Shown: in pieces, positions 46,521-58,475 of the stretch
How the letters are laid out: each line of letters begins with the position of its first letter
Position numbering within the stretch: the first letter of the stretch is position 1
Assembly (NCBI GenBank): GCA_900312665.1
Contig: ONZQ02000002.1
Coordinates: 1,916,200 to 1,980,199 of the forward strand
Direction of reading: 5' to 3'
From: Cephalotrichum gorgonifer
Taxonomy: Eukaryota > Ascomycota > Sordariomycetes > Microascales > Microascaceae
DNA length: 64,000 nt
The notes under the pieces: model-generated
The model's database searches: none
Seen by the model: only the letters and a program-made list of their open reading frames with translations
Told to the model about the DNA's origin: nothing
Program-made: the position numbers and the translations under genes

Positions 46521-48938
46521 ATGCGACCAACTCCGACGCCCGCAAAGCGGAAGCGCCCCGGCGTAGTGCCTGCAGTAGCAGGCATCGAGAATAGCGGCAA
46601 TGCGACAGCGGAAACAGATGCGGACCCTTACGATATCATGAGTTTTGACAATTGGACAGCGCCTAGAGCGAAGACTCCCGCCGCCCATGAGCCGAGCCCT
46701 AAACCCCGAGAGTTCCCCAAGAAACGAGCACCGGTGGCGACGAAAGACAAGTATCGGGTCCCCGCAAAGGTTACAAAGGCCGCTCCAGTGGCGCCTCGAC
46801 CGCTACCTACGGTAGAGAGGCCAGCGAACCGAAAAGAGGCGGCTACCGTGTCTACAGCGCCTCCCCGACCGCTACCTACGGTAGAGAGACCAGCGAATCG
46901 GAGAGAGGCAGGTTCCGGGCCCACAGTTCCACCCCGATCGCTACAAACGGAAGGGAGACCAGCGAATCGAAAAGAGACAGGCCCCTTGTCTACGGTGGCC
47001 ATTCGTCGCAGTGTCCAGAGTAAGGGAAGGCAACCGAAAGCCGAAACCGCCACCACGACCGTACCCAACCATGTGGTGGCTCCTATACCTAGGAGGAGGG
47101 AGTCCTCGGCTAGTTCTGCAGATGAACAATCGCCCCCGCGCCCCAAAAGACCGAGGTCAGGACGCATAATCGATGCGCTGGTGGACCAGGCAGAAGAGAG
47201 CTCTGACGATGAATTTATGCACGCTGGCGTGCCCCGAGCAAGGCAGGACGAAGCTACCTCCTCGCTGGCAAGGAGCGAAATAAGCGAAAGCCCTAGCCGC
47301 AGGGCCGACCCAACGCCGAAGACCCCAGGAAGTGTCAAGTTTACCTATGGCGCGCAAAGGTCCATACTTCAGGTGGCCGGGTCCGGAGATCCTCATGGAG
47401 ATATCGCACTCATGCCGCCCCTGCCGGTGTCCTTGCCGAAGGCCTCCTCTTCTGGCTTGGAATTCTCCTTTTCACCACCAGAGGAGAGCGAAGATGAAGA
47501 TACTTCGCACAAGGGCGCCGTTCGGAGCATACACGAACTTAGACAAGCAGGTGCCAACAACCGCTTTGCAGACGAGATAGACGACTTGCTGGAGAGGATA
47601 GGCTCGCCACGGAAGGAAGGAGTGTCACTGAGGAGAAACGCCTTGCTGGAAATGGCGCTGAAGCTTCACCAGAAGCATTTCCTCCGGCAGTTCCGCGACT
47701 ACGGGACGCATGGGCGCCTCTTTGACCAACTCGACCAGGAGGACGACATTGCTAGCGGTTTCGCCCTTGTCTCTGCCCTGCTCACACTTCTCACAGCCAA
47801 TGCCGCTCCCCGTGCATCTAAATACCTGCAAGCTGGTATTTCTAAGCTACTGCGGAAACTGCTCTGCCATGAGGAGGACATATCTTCAATGGCAAACCAG
47901 CGGAGCATGAATCTCTCTCGAAACACCCGAGCGACCATCACGTCCCTAAAATCAGCTATGCTCAAGCTTGATGTCTGGGATAGTCCGGTCCCAACCACCA
48001 TCTCCCCACGAAGTCTCTCGCTCAAGTTCATCTCTGTCGCGTTCAAATCACCCGATGGGCCCGCATGTAAGGATGCGTTCGGGGATCTAGCCGACGATCT
48101 CTTCTCGATTTTACGGCTGGTCACCGAGCCATCGTTCCTCGAGGACTGCAGTGACGCCGAGAGGGCAGACTGCGTCCTTGTTGCATCCGTGCTGCAGGAA
48201 CTCTCGGTTGGAGCCGTGACATCTAAACAAAGCGACCGCTGGACCGAAGACTACCCGGTTACTATCTCTGCCGCTCTCGATGCGGCTCTCCAGCGGCGTT
48301 CCTCGCTGCTCGGGTCCTTTGAGGACTCGCTGCTAAAGCTGGCAATGAACTGTACAAACAACAGCGAGCCAGCAGCATCAGCCTGGGCCCAGCCAGGTCG
48401 GCTCGACAACCTTGCTAGATCTACCTGCACTTGCTTCAGCTCCGTAAAAGATGCGGTGACTAGAGGGGAGTGGGATGCCGACGGGTATAACCGGCTTCTC
48501 TTAATCCTAGGCCTCATGATCAACCTCTGTGAACACACGGCGTCTTCCCGGATGTCTCTTGAGGACGATGTACTGGATAGCCTCATCCGGGCATATCTTG
48601 AGAGCTATTCTTCAACGAAAGAGGTACGTTACGGATACGGATCCATGTACGCAGTGTGCGGTCACGGGGGACTAATATCGTTTCTGAACTAGGCCGATTC
48701 CGTGGAGAAGACGCAACTCAACGTGGCGGTTGGCTATCTGGCCATCGTACTGGGTTACCTGTCGCTGTCCACCCCTGTCCGACAACGCCTCGAGGCAATG
48801 AACCGCATGGACGGACTCGACCGCATAGCGGATTCTATTTCGGAATTCCTCGCTTTCTACGAGTCGGTAGATAACAGGAAAGACGCGGGGGAGCATGTCG
48901 GTCGCCTGATGGGGCTCGTGGAGACGCTCAAGGGGTGA
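46521..48938 (+). CDS. WAPL-domain cohesin release factor (WPL1/RAD61-like)
   Basis: WAPL proteins open the cohesin ring with PDS5. ATG 46521 (MRPTPTPAKRKRPG); exon 1 46521-48623, intron 48624-48692 (GTACGT...CTAG), exon 2 48693-48938; 782 residues. The N-terminal ~330 residues are low complexity and basic, including three tandem 23-residue repeats (RPLPTVERPANRKEA and variants; 69-bp period from about 46795). The WAPL domain begins near residue 333 with AVRSIHELRQAGANNRFADEIDDLL, continues LEMALKLHQKHFLRQFRDYG, and ends YLAIVLGYLSLSTPVRQRL. The HELRQAG ... DEIDDLL start is characteristic. Confidence 0.9.
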
Positions 48939-49819
48939 CGGACGGGTGCCGCTTTGAGACATGGCTTGGGTCTTGGAGAGGTGTACGTCAATGTATATCA
49001 GTGCTTGAATGGTTTCCTACTTGCTGCATGGTGTTTTCAGTTTTACGGCCGGGAATATGCCATTGTGCAGTTTTTATGACCATACTCGGCCTCATTTTGT
49101 GCCTGTGATCTTGACCTTCTTATCCTCCCTGTTAGGCGGTATGGATGCAAATGCCACGTCCTCTCGCACCGTTTTCGTAATTTGGCTGAAAGCTTGTTCC
49201 CTACCCTTGATCCCAGATCCACACTAACCACCAGTAATACTGATGTTAGCAGTCCATGGATTCGGAAGAGCGGGGGTGTGGATGCAAGTAAGTGTTCCAT
49301 AGTGGCGAGGATGATTGGCGTATGGCATGTGACTGGACGCCGCCGCAAGCTGAAGCTGCAGGCGCAGGGGAAATGGGAAGTTGGTGGGGCCGCGAAGTCG
49401 CCTCCTTGGCCTTGGCGGGGTGAAAGTCTCCCGCTACCAGTTCGGATTATTGCATATTAGTAACAGGAATACAAGTTCCAGGCTACAGAGCACATTCCTA
49501 AATGGCTGTTCCTCGTAAGTGGAGGGGGTCGGTCGGCGGTCGGGGTCAATGAGTTGGACGGATGTTGTGCTGATCGGATCACCCCTCCCTCCTTCAAGTA
49601 CGTATTACATCCGACGACGAACCCAACAAACCCACACGACGTTCGATAATCCCCTTGTAACTGGCAACCTTTGCAAACCTGAGGGGTGCCTACACGTTTC
49701 TTCCCATACTCGAGGCCCCTTCTATCCCCCTCGCCTGCCACAAGTCTGCGCCCAGACTTCACTTTCGCGGACTCCTATCCTCTACCTGCCCGCCCCCCGC
49801 CGAGCTACCTTCGCCCCAG
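48939..49819. other. Intergenic, WAPL 3' side and RHEB promoter
   Basis: 880 bp, no coding signal recognised. Confidence 0.5.
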
Positions 49820-50726
49820 ATGTCGTCACCGAAGCAGCGAAAGGTAGCCATTGTCGGCAGCAGATCTGTCGGTTAGTCTTCACTGTTTTACGCGGCTGGG
49901 GGGGGGACGAGCCGGTGCTATCGTGGAGAAGAGGGGGGGAGGGAGTTTCAGAGGTAGCTAACACGCGGGCGCCCCCGCCGATTTAGGAAAGTCGTCCCTT
50001 GCGGTCCAGTTCGTCGACGGGCACTTTGTCGATAGCTACTATCCCACTATAGAAAATACGTTCACGAAAACCATACGTTATAAGGGGCAGGATTTCTCGA
50101 CGGAGATCGTGGATACAGCTGGTCAGGTAAGAAATTCCACCCTGACCTTGGGTTAGCGTTTGCGCTTCGGGGGGCCTTGCTTGCTTGCTTGCCCGCGTGG
50201 CATAGCTGGACCCCGACCAAGGGTCAACCACTTTAGCCCTCTTCTGACAATTAGAGCAGGATGAGTACAGCATATTGAACTCGAAACACTTTATCGGCAT
50301 TCACGGATACATGCTGGTATACTCCGTTGCCTCTCTCCCGACATTTGAGATGGTGCAGGTTATCAGGGATAAGATATTAGACCGCCTCGTAAGTTGCATG
50401 GCTCCGAGCCTCCCATTCGGCCGTGACGGCCGAACCCCCGGGCATGGGCTGGGAGAAACAAGAGACTAACACCCCTCGGCGTTTAGGGCACGGATTCCGT
50501 CCCCATCGTCATGGTGGGCAATAAGAGTGACCTACGGCCCGAGCAGCGGCAAGTAAGCGCCGAGGAGGGCAGGAAGGTGGCCGAGAGGCTACAATGCGGC
50601 TGGACCGAGGCGAGCGCGAGGTACAACGAGAACGTTTCCAAGGCTTTCGAGATCCTGATAGGACAGATCGAGAAGTCGCAGGATCCCGGCGAGGCCCCGG
50701 AGGCAAAGTCATGTGTTACCATGTAG
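49820..50726 (+). CDS. RHB1: RHEB-type small GTPase
   Basis: Ras-family GTPase that in other eukaryotes activates TORC1 and affects basic amino-acid uptake. Four exons: 49820-49871, 49987-50126, 50260-50388 and 50487-50726; 186 residues. The P-loop GSRSVGKSS has the Arg typical of RHEB in place of the Ras Gly12. Also present are YYPTIENTFTK (effector loop), DTAGQDEYS, NKSDL and ASARYNENV. The C-terminus SCVTM carries a CaaX box for farnesylation. The first intron splits the P-loop. Call is firm. Confidence 0.96.
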
Positions 50727-51309
50727 TCGGACACCACTAGCTGGCCTGGAATGCATGCGGGTGTACGGAACAATTCGTTCCAGGGCGGCTCTCTGCCCAT
50801 GCCGATTTCGATTCCCATTCCAGCATTCAACGCTTTCTGTACATCAAATGACCAAGATAATGAGGTAAGATCGTCCAGCTGGTGCGGCGGCGACATATAG
50901 GCGAGGAATGGGGGTGATTTTAACGTGTCCAGTTTGTGGCGGCGCTTCTTCTCTTCTTCCACGCAATTGCGCTCCCGGCCTCTGACCGGAACGATAGTAG
51001 CTGGCAACGGCAACGGGGAGCCGAATGGTCAAGCTGCGAGCAGGCATGTGCCGCTGAGTCAGTGGATAGGTGGGGTACTTGTAGCTAGAGTGGGTGGGGT
51101 ATGTAATAATAGAGGCCCTAATCGTTCGATATGGCACCTGTGCCATGGCTTTGTTAGCTAGGGTGAAACCCGTCTATCTACGGATACACTACTTCATATG
51201 TCAGCCACAGGCGGGATCTAAATTCCAACTTCACCGATAACAGCATAATATACCCCCCCTCCCACTCCTCGTCGGCGTGTAATACCCCTGAGATTTTGTT
51301 GCTAGCACC
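50727..51309. other. Intergenic, RHEB 3' side and HAM1 promoter
   Basis: 583 bp, no coding signal recognised. Confidence 0.5.
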
Positions 51310-52306
51310 ATGGCCACCACTCGCCCCCCTCCCGTTGTTAACTTCATAACAGGGAACGCAAACAAGCTGGCCGAGGTGAAGGCGATACTGGAGCCGGGCA
51401 TCACGGTGAACAGCCAGGCAGTCGATCTAGAGGAAATCCAGGGGACGATCGAGGAGGTCACCCGGGCGAAATGCCGCAAGGCCGCGGACATTGTAAACGG
51501 GCCTGTGCTCGTTGAGGACACCGCCCTGTGCTTCGACGCCTGGGACGGACTACCAGGACCTTACATGTATGTAATACTTTCTTACACATCCTTGGCGTTC
51601 CCCGGGCCCGGGGGCCGGTCATCCGGCTCCCTCTTGGTTCGCTGCCCGGGAAAGGGTTGGGGGGGACAGAGACCGGGAGAGCCCACGCAGGACAGCTGGT
51701 GACGACACGATGAACGACGATGATAACGGTTAAATCAGCAAATGGTTCCAGGAGAAGCTCGGAAACGAGGGGCTGGCCAAGCTCGTGGCCGGGTTCCCGG
51801 ACAAGTCGGCCGAGGCCGTGTGCACGTTCGGCTACTCGCCGGGTCCGGGCCACGAGCCGATCCTCTTCCAGGGCCGCACTCGGGTGAGTTTGTCTTTTCC
51901 GCGCCGTGTCTATGGATGGATGGGGTGGGCCAGGGGGCGCGTGCTCCTCCTATTTTCATCATTGCTCACAACCAGGCCAGGGCACCATTGTACCCCCAAG
52001 AGGAGAACAGAAGTTCGGTAAGGGGAATCTATATCCCTCCTCCTTCCAACCCCCCCTTTCCCCCCTTGTGTCAACCTGCTTCTAACTTATCCCTCCTTGT
52101 TTTGAAAAAAAGGTTGGGATGCTTGCTTCGAACATGAGGGCCGAACGTATGTATATCCCAATTTGATGTCCCCCCCTGAGATGAAGGTGGGACTTATGCT
52201 CACCATTAATGATAGGTACGCTGAAATGCCAAAGATAGAGAAGAACAAGGTCTCCCACCGATCTCGGGCCTTGGAAAAGTTGCAGGCGTGGTTCGCGGAG
52301 CAGTAA
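51310..52306 (+). CDS. HAM1: Inosine triphosphate pyrophosphatase (HAM1)
   Basis: Removes ITP, dITP and XTP from nucleotide pools. Five exons: 51310-51566, 51739-51883, 51981-52017, 52113-52146 and 52216-52306; 187 residues, the family length. It starts MATTRPPPVVNFITGNANKL with the nucleotide-binding TGNANKLAEV. Also visible are VEDTALCFDAWDGLPGPYI, a KWFQEKLGN segment, GTIVPPRGEQKFGWDACFE and the C-terminal KNKVSHRSRALEKL. The third acceptor uses the second of two nearby CAGs (CCAGGCCAG), the only one that keeps the frame. It is convergent with the C78 peptidase gene. Confidence 0.95.
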
Positions 52307-52549
52307 GCCCTCTTAGTCCGGCGAGGGTGAGGGTAAGGGTAGGCAGGCAACTCCACCCCCTTCGGCACTATGGGTGCTCCTCCCTCACGCCTCCTCCTTG
52401 GTATGCGGTCCTAGAAAGCCGCGATCATGGATGTTATTGGGCCACGCCACGATGTTTAAGTCTAGTGAGCCATGGTTAGCAGGGCGTTCGTAGTCAATAC
52501 ATGCATTCAGCGATCTGTTAAGTGGGCGGGGAAAAGATATGCTTAGCGC

Positions 52550-53949
52550 TTACTCCAGAAGTTCAAATTCAGAGTGTTTCTTGAGGTATGACAGGTCTCG
52601 GCGGTAGAGTTTTGTGAAGTCCTCCCCGTCGCCCCCCTGGATATCACCTTCGATGGCGCGGGATACCCTCTCAGCATCATGATATTTCGGGTCGAAGACA
52701 AGGACGTTGGCCCCTCCGCCCCGGAGCTTTTCTAACCCGACGATCGTCATGGAGTGCCCTGGAGGTGTATAGTAGTGTAAGTCCACGCTCTCAGGTACAT
52801 TCATGCACGAAGAGGGAGTATTGAAAACTTACTCGGGGTCTGGAAGTAGAGAGGCGGAAGGAGGGTGCCCCGGACCTTGAGTGAAACGTCGTCCGAGGCG
52901 CCCCCCTTGAAATACACCTCCACGGCCTCTATCAGGGCCTCGGCGGCGCTCTTTCCATCCCCGCCCCGGACTAAATGGACCTTGTAGCTTGGGAAAGAGT
53001 TAGCAGCTATTAACCTGGGAGATAGCGTGGCATATGTATACGATACTCACGGAATCTCAAGGCTTGTGAGGAGCGCTTCAACCTGAATTAGACCAAAAAG
53101 AAAACGTAAGCATCGTCGGGTTCGAGGCGAGAACCTGGGCGGGGTTGGAGGGAACGGGGGCCCTTACTAACCTCTGGTGTGCCGATGAACTTCCTGGTGC
53201 CTTTGATGCCCCCAGTCTCGACGAGGCCTTCTGGCCTGATGCCCTGTCTCCATGCCGCCTCGATGTACTCCTGCAGCTCAAAGATGGACGGTATCCTGTT
53301 CTGAAGGTCCCGAGACGTGGAAATCCCGGATGCGACGACGTATGATAGTAACATCTGGGTATTGCGGTAGCCACAGAACTGGCCTGTGGTATGATTAGCA
53401 GACCGGGGCCAGAGATGCTGCGGTGGTTTGGCTGGCGGCTCTGGGGTCGGGACGTGTGCTCCTTACCTTCACGCCTCAGCTTGAATATCTGCTGGACACA
53501 TGGATCGCAGAGATAAGCGTACTCCGTCGCCGCTGTCTGCGAGAGATAACGAGCCAGAGCCACCACGACGCCTATTATGAGGCAGATAGGTTGGTAAAAT
53601 GTCGATGAGACCTAGTCACGAGGCACCGATTCCTGAGCCCGGACATGGGTATGGGCAGAGAAACGACTCACCACTCCTGCTAACTTCGCCATGCTTGCGA
53701 AGGAGAGACTCGAGCCAACTAGGCATCTTCTTCTCATACGCGAAAACCCCAAGATCCGACATCTTTTTTGTTTTGGGAAACCAGGTTAACTCAACGTCTC
53801 ACTTACACGCAAGAACAGGGCAGCGCAGAGCCAGGAGAGGGCGGATCGGGACAGGGGACGGAGCTCACCCCCAAACGTTTCGCGCCTTCCGACCTCTTCT
53901 TCTTCGACTTCACCAGCCACCCCTGGAGCACCTTTGTCGCTTTCACCAT
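52550..53949 (-). CDS. C78-family cysteine peptidase (ZUP1/Mug105/UFSP-like)
   Basis: Peptidase of the UFSP/ZUP1 family; ZUP1 and fission yeast Mug105 cleave polyubiquitin. Seven exons: 53949-53869, 53762-53672, 53571-53467, 53383-53172, 53082-53051, 52987-52833 and 52758-52550; 294 residues. The catalytic Cys lies in GQFCGYRNTQM, followed by RIPSIFELQEYIEAAWRQG and TGGIKGTRKFIGTPE. The His is in HSMTIVGLE and the Asp in VFDPKY. The basic first exon (KATKVLQGWLVKSKKKRSEG) leads into RLG then MSDLGVFAYEKKMPSWL. A second ATG at 53762 would give 267 residues. No N-terminal zinc finger, seen in longer relatives, could be found upstream. Confidence 0.85.
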
Positions 53950-54453
53950 CTTGCCCAGCTACTTGGTGAGAAACGATAACGCTGATTCAGGGCTGTGGGT
54001 CGACAGGCGAAGAAGTCTGGTGTGCTCTGGGCTTCTAGGTCTGGAATAAATTCACGAGCAAATGAACGGAAGGTTATGGCTTTTTTCCTAACCGCGTCAA
54101 AAGATTTTCCTAGGCCTCATATCCCAGTTCCAAGAGGAGAGATTTCGGGCCATGACACCCCGTCGGGGCTTTATGGGGCGGCAAGGTCTCGTTGACAGGA
54201 ATGCCTCCGCCTCCCTAGTTACTGCCGCATGCGCTAAAGTTAAAAGTACTACCAAGTTGGTAAATAATTGAATTCGTCTAACCATCACAAGCAACAATCG
54301 GGCGCATACCATAATATGCATTTACCTGCTCCTCCCCCCTGAACACACCCCCCCTACAATACCGTCTCTCCTCCGCCTATCCCGGCCTTTCTTACCCACT
54401 GGAATACAAGGAGAACACAATTATGGACGCATACCATAAGAGCTTCCGGCAGA
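53950..54453. other. Intergenic, C78 peptidase 5' side and SES1 3' side
   Basis: 504 bp; searched for a zinc-finger exon of the C78 gene, none seen. Confidence 0.45.
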
Positions 54454-56449
54454 TTATTTGGCATCCTTGGCATCCGCCTTCTTCAGCCCGGTGACCAACG
54501 GCTGCCTCTGCGACGTGGAGTTCTTGGGAAGGTCCTTGGTGAAGGGAATGAACTCGGGAGCGCCAGGGAGGTACTTCCGAAGCGGCTCAGGTACGTTGAA
54601 GCCCTATATCGGCAAAGAGAGAAATTGTTAGTTCAGTGCTAATCATAGGGGTAGGAGTTGTTTTGGGGGAGGGATATAACGTACCTCCTCGGTCTGGAAG
54701 TTCTCCAGCAGACAGCAGAGAGTCCTCGTCGTCGCGCAAAGAGTTGCGTTCAGGCAGTGGACGTACTTCTTCTTGATGTCGGTCTGGACCTTGGCGCCAT
54801 AGCGGATGTCCAGGGCTCGGCTCTGGTAGTCGGTGCAGTTCGAGCACGACACAAGCTCCTTGTACTCGCCCTGGTAAGGGAACCAGGCCTCCAGGTCAAG
54901 CTTCTTGGCCGCAGCGTTGTTCAGAGCTCCCGAGACAATCGCAACAACCCTGTAGGGGAGCCCCAGGGACTGGTAGAACTCCTCCGAGTAGGCCATCATC
55001 TCGTCGAGCGCCTCCCACGACTTCTCCGGGTCCGTCAACTGGAACTGCTCCACCTACAAGCCATACGGATTAGTAGCCAATACGGGCCACAGCCAGTGTG
55101 AGGTGAGGCAGAGGTAAGTAAGTACCTTGGTGAACTCGTGTACACGATAGATCCCCCAAGCCTCCTTTCCGTGGGAGCCGGCCTCCCTGCGGTAGCACGT
55201 GCTGAATCCGGCGTACCTATTCGCAATGTTGTTTAGTGGGGGGTATTCTCCAACGGGGAAGGGGCGTCTGCTCACTTGATGGGCACGTCGGTGGCCAGCA
55301 GCCACTCATCGGCGTGGAAAGCCGAGATGGGCTGCTCCGAGGTTGCTATCAAATACTTGTCGTTCTGGGGCTCGCCGTCTACCACCTTGTACAGCTCCTC
55401 GTCGAATTGAGAAAGCTGCGCAGTCTTGGCCATATACTTCTTCATCATCATCTGCGGGGTCTGGAGTGGTATGTACTCGCGCTGCGAGAGGAACTCCAGC
55501 CCGTAGTTTACCAACGCCTGGTTACTAGTTGTTGCGTTAACGATGTGCCAGGGTATGCTGGTGGGCACGGCATCTTATTCCTTACAGGAAGACGCCCCAT
55601 TGGCGCAGGAAGTAGCCTCGGTGGCCGGCGACCTTCACGCCCCTGTCCTGGTCATAGCCGTCAAGACGGACGAGGACCTCGTGGTGCGACAGGCATTGAC
55701 GCTTCTCGACGGTGACGCCCTCTGGCGCCCAAGTCCTCTGGACCTCGTTGTTGTCCTATCAGGCGCAAACTTCATTAGCCAACCAACACGCGCCTGGGGT
55801 AGGGGTGAAAAGGGGGCACTATGGGACTACACACCTCGTTGTCCGAAACGGGGACAGAGCTATGGACAATGTTTCTAGCCGGGACGTATTAGTGGCCATG
55901 TGTCAGCGACGAGGTTCCTGAGCACGTACCCGATGGAGGCGATCTTCGCGTTCATCAATGCCTCCTTTTCGGTAGCGGAATCATTCATGGCCTTCTTCTC
56001 CTTCTCGAGGGCGATCTTCTGCTGCAGGAGCTCCGACGCGTCCTCCTTGGCCTAGGGATGTCCAATCCTCGTTAACAACATTGTCGATGTCGCGGCAGCT
56101 GGCCATGCCATGGCGCCAGCATATCCGGTTGGGATCATCGGGGCTAACCTTCTTCCGCGCTCCAATCTGCTTCTGAACTCCGTTGATTTGCGAGCTGATC
56201 TGAGTGGCGGCGTAGAGAGTCTATCCCAAGGGGAGGGGGGGGCAACTGTAAGCACATGCGCGAAAGCCGGGGCGTCGTAGTCGCGGTCGTATCCTAGAGG
56301 CCGATCGTATTCTTTACCTTTCGGTGGTCCTCCCACAGGGCGATAACCTCGTCCACGACCTCGACACTCTCGAAGCGACGCCTCTGGGACTCCCGGATGA
56401 GCTCGGGGTTGCCGCCGCGCTCGGCGATGAAGTCGATAACGTCGAGCAT
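54454..56449 (-). CDS. SES1: Cytosolic seryl-tRNA synthetase
   Basis: Charges tRNA-Ser. Nine exons: 56449-56318, 56220-56149, 56051-55930, 55874-55835, 55755-55586, 55524-55276, 55216-55126, 55053-54685 and 54603-54454; 464 residues. The N-terminal coiled-coil tRNA-binding arm is seen as MLDVIDFIAERGGNPELIRE ... AKEDASELLQQKIALEKEK. Class II core motifs follow: QREYIPLQTPQMMMKK, the motif-2 loop YRREAGSHGKEAWGIYRVHEF, ASCSNC-like VSCSNCTDYQSRALDIRYG, and the motif-3 region HCLNATLCATTRTLCCLLEN. The basic C-terminal tail (QPLVTGLKKADAKDAK) is typical of fungal cytosolic enzymes. No mitochondrial presequence. Confidence 0.96.
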
Positions 56450-56933
56450 ATTTGCAGGGTTTCGTTCGATTCCGAGTTTTGCGCAAAAGGGGGGGGTGGG
56501 GTGAGGTGATGAAATGAGCGCTTGGCTTTTGACTGCGTGGAGCTTCGCGATGGGATCGATGGCGGGGTAGAAAAAATAACGGAGGGGTGGTGGTGGTGGG
56601 TGGTGTTTTGGAGGGGTATGGTATGTAACACTAGCCACCAGCCCGAATTGTGGAGTCTCGGACTGATACACACACCCATAGTGCCTGCCGCTGCCCGATT
56701 CATAGATCACCGAGAGGGAGTCATAGGGGGTACGTACCCTGCCCTGATGAGAAGGTGATGTTGACCCTTTTTATTGCATTCCTGAACATCTTCGAGAACG
56801 TCTCGTCCATCTTCAAGAGTGAGCGCACGTAGCTACGACTGCCGCTTTCCGACACTGAGAGAGGGGCAGAGAGAGAAAAAAGAAATTGGTCTTCATCATT
56901 CATTGGATTACTATGAATCCCTCAACTTATTTT
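56450..56933. other. Intergenic, SES1 promoter and FAP7 3' side
   Basis: 484 bp; presumed SES1 promoter. G-rich strand runs (GGGGGGGTGGGG near 56490) and TGG-triplet stretch near 56590. No gene seen. Confidence 0.45.
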
Positions 56934-57606
56934 TTAATTCTCCTTGGCCGGCGCGTTGTCTAAGGTCCACTGCTTCACCCACGCCTCTATCCTGTCGACG
57001 TTCTCCTCCATCTCCTCGGACGTGTTGCTCTGCAGCTCGATGACGATCTCCTCGTCGTACGAGTCCCGCGCCTCCTGTATCAGAACGTCCATGAGCTCGG
57101 AGTCGAGGTTCTCCTGGAGCTTGGCCTCAGCGTAATTCCTGCTCTTGAGGCGGTCGTAGAGCGTGGCCGAGTTGGCCCGGAAGACGACGACCAGGTCGAC
57201 CCACCGCTTCGGGAACAGGTCGCACGCGTGCCAGTCGATCAGGCACCCGCCCCCCTCGACCTCCTCTTCCATGGTATCGAGCAGCTGTTTTGGTTCATGT
57301 GTCAGTCGGGTTCGATTTGGCCGGTGAGAAAAAGGGCGAGCTCCCTCCCCCCCCTTCCCCAAGGCCAAAAAAAGGTAGAGGAGAGAGTTCATAGGGAGAA
57401 AAATGGAGACAGCAAGTACGAACCCTGTCCTCGTCGACAATCCAGCTTGAGTACTCCTCGTCCCAGCCCTCATGGCACCCCTTGTCCTTGACGATCTGGT
57501 TGATAGATAGGTGCCGTAGACCCGTCCTCTGGGCCAGTAGCTCACAATGAGTCGTCTTCCCGACCCCGGGCGTCCCCGTAATCACGATGTTCGGAGATGT
57601 CCTCAT
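56934..57606 (-). CDS. FAP7: AK6/FAP7 adenylate kinase-like NTPase
   Basis: Nuclear NTPase that helps mature the 40S subunit together with RPS14. ATG 57606 (MRTSPNIVITGTPGVGKTT) with the P-loop GTPGVGKTT at residues 11-19. Exon 1 57606-57424, intron 57285-57423 with a GTTCGT donor, exon 2 57284-56934; 177 residues. Other marks are HLSINQIVKDKGCHEGWDEE, GGCLIDWHACDLFPKRWVDL and KLQENLDSELMDVLIQEARD, all as in the family. Confidence 0.95.
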
Positions 57607-58475
57607 TTTGGGCTTTCACGTATAAATATATAAGTCAAAGACAGCCAGCCAACTCTTGTGGAGCCCTTCTTCCACCAATAAATGATATACGCCTGTTAAA
57701 CAAGTTAGCATTGGAAAATTTGTCCAAGTAGGAATTCTGCACAACTTCTGAGTCGACGCCATCAAGGTTACACGTACAAGATGATCCGAATGAGGTCGTA
57801 ATGTGAACCACTGGAGCTTGTTGTAAGGTTTTCACCACGCCTCTCTGAGTCCATCCACCCATGAAGAGAGGGTGGGGAATTTCGAATCATCTGGCGTGGG
57901 TCATACATAGTGTGTCTCTTGCTGGTAGTGTGTGGAGGCTTGGTATCCGTGTTATCTAGAAATGGTGGATATTCGTTTAACAGGTTTTGTGATGCATCAA
58001 AGCCAGGCATCAACGAGTAAATACGTGTATGTGCTCGTACTCGTACAGTAAGTCGCGCCAGAGGAACCATGACAAAAAGCCGGAGAAAACAAGAGGGGCA
58101 CACTCGGATATTCCAAAAAGCAAAAGATCTGTCCTCTATCTATATACATGTCTGCTAGGTGAAGCCCTGTACCACGTATAAGTAAAAACATCTCATTCAT
58201 ATAGTCTCAAAACACTCATAACGTAGCTGTTCTATCTATGTCCGATGTGGTTTTACAGTACTAAAAACACATGTGCCGAAACCCAGCTTGGATTCCACAA
58301 CGCTGCTCAGTTATAGAACCCCCAGCGGGGAGAGGAATTCTCGCGAAAGGCATGAAAGTCAAGTATGACCAACAATTCAAGAGGTAGGTCCAAAAAAAGG
58401 CTACCAAGGTCTTCTGGTTCAGACCTCGTCTTGCTAAGAAGTGAGTGACCCGCATCACAATCACGGCCAGGCCGT
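57607..58475. other. Intergenic, FAP7 promoter and myosin 3' side
   Basis: 869 bp, AT-rich. One GCTCGTACTCGTACAGTA word at about 58031-58048 resembles the repeated word of the 18-24 kb region. No gene seen. Confidence 0.5.

Noticed and set aside
46186..46594. Open frame overlapping the WAPL start
   Set aside because: Different frame from WAPL, in its 5' leader, no features; kept only as part of the divergent promoter region.
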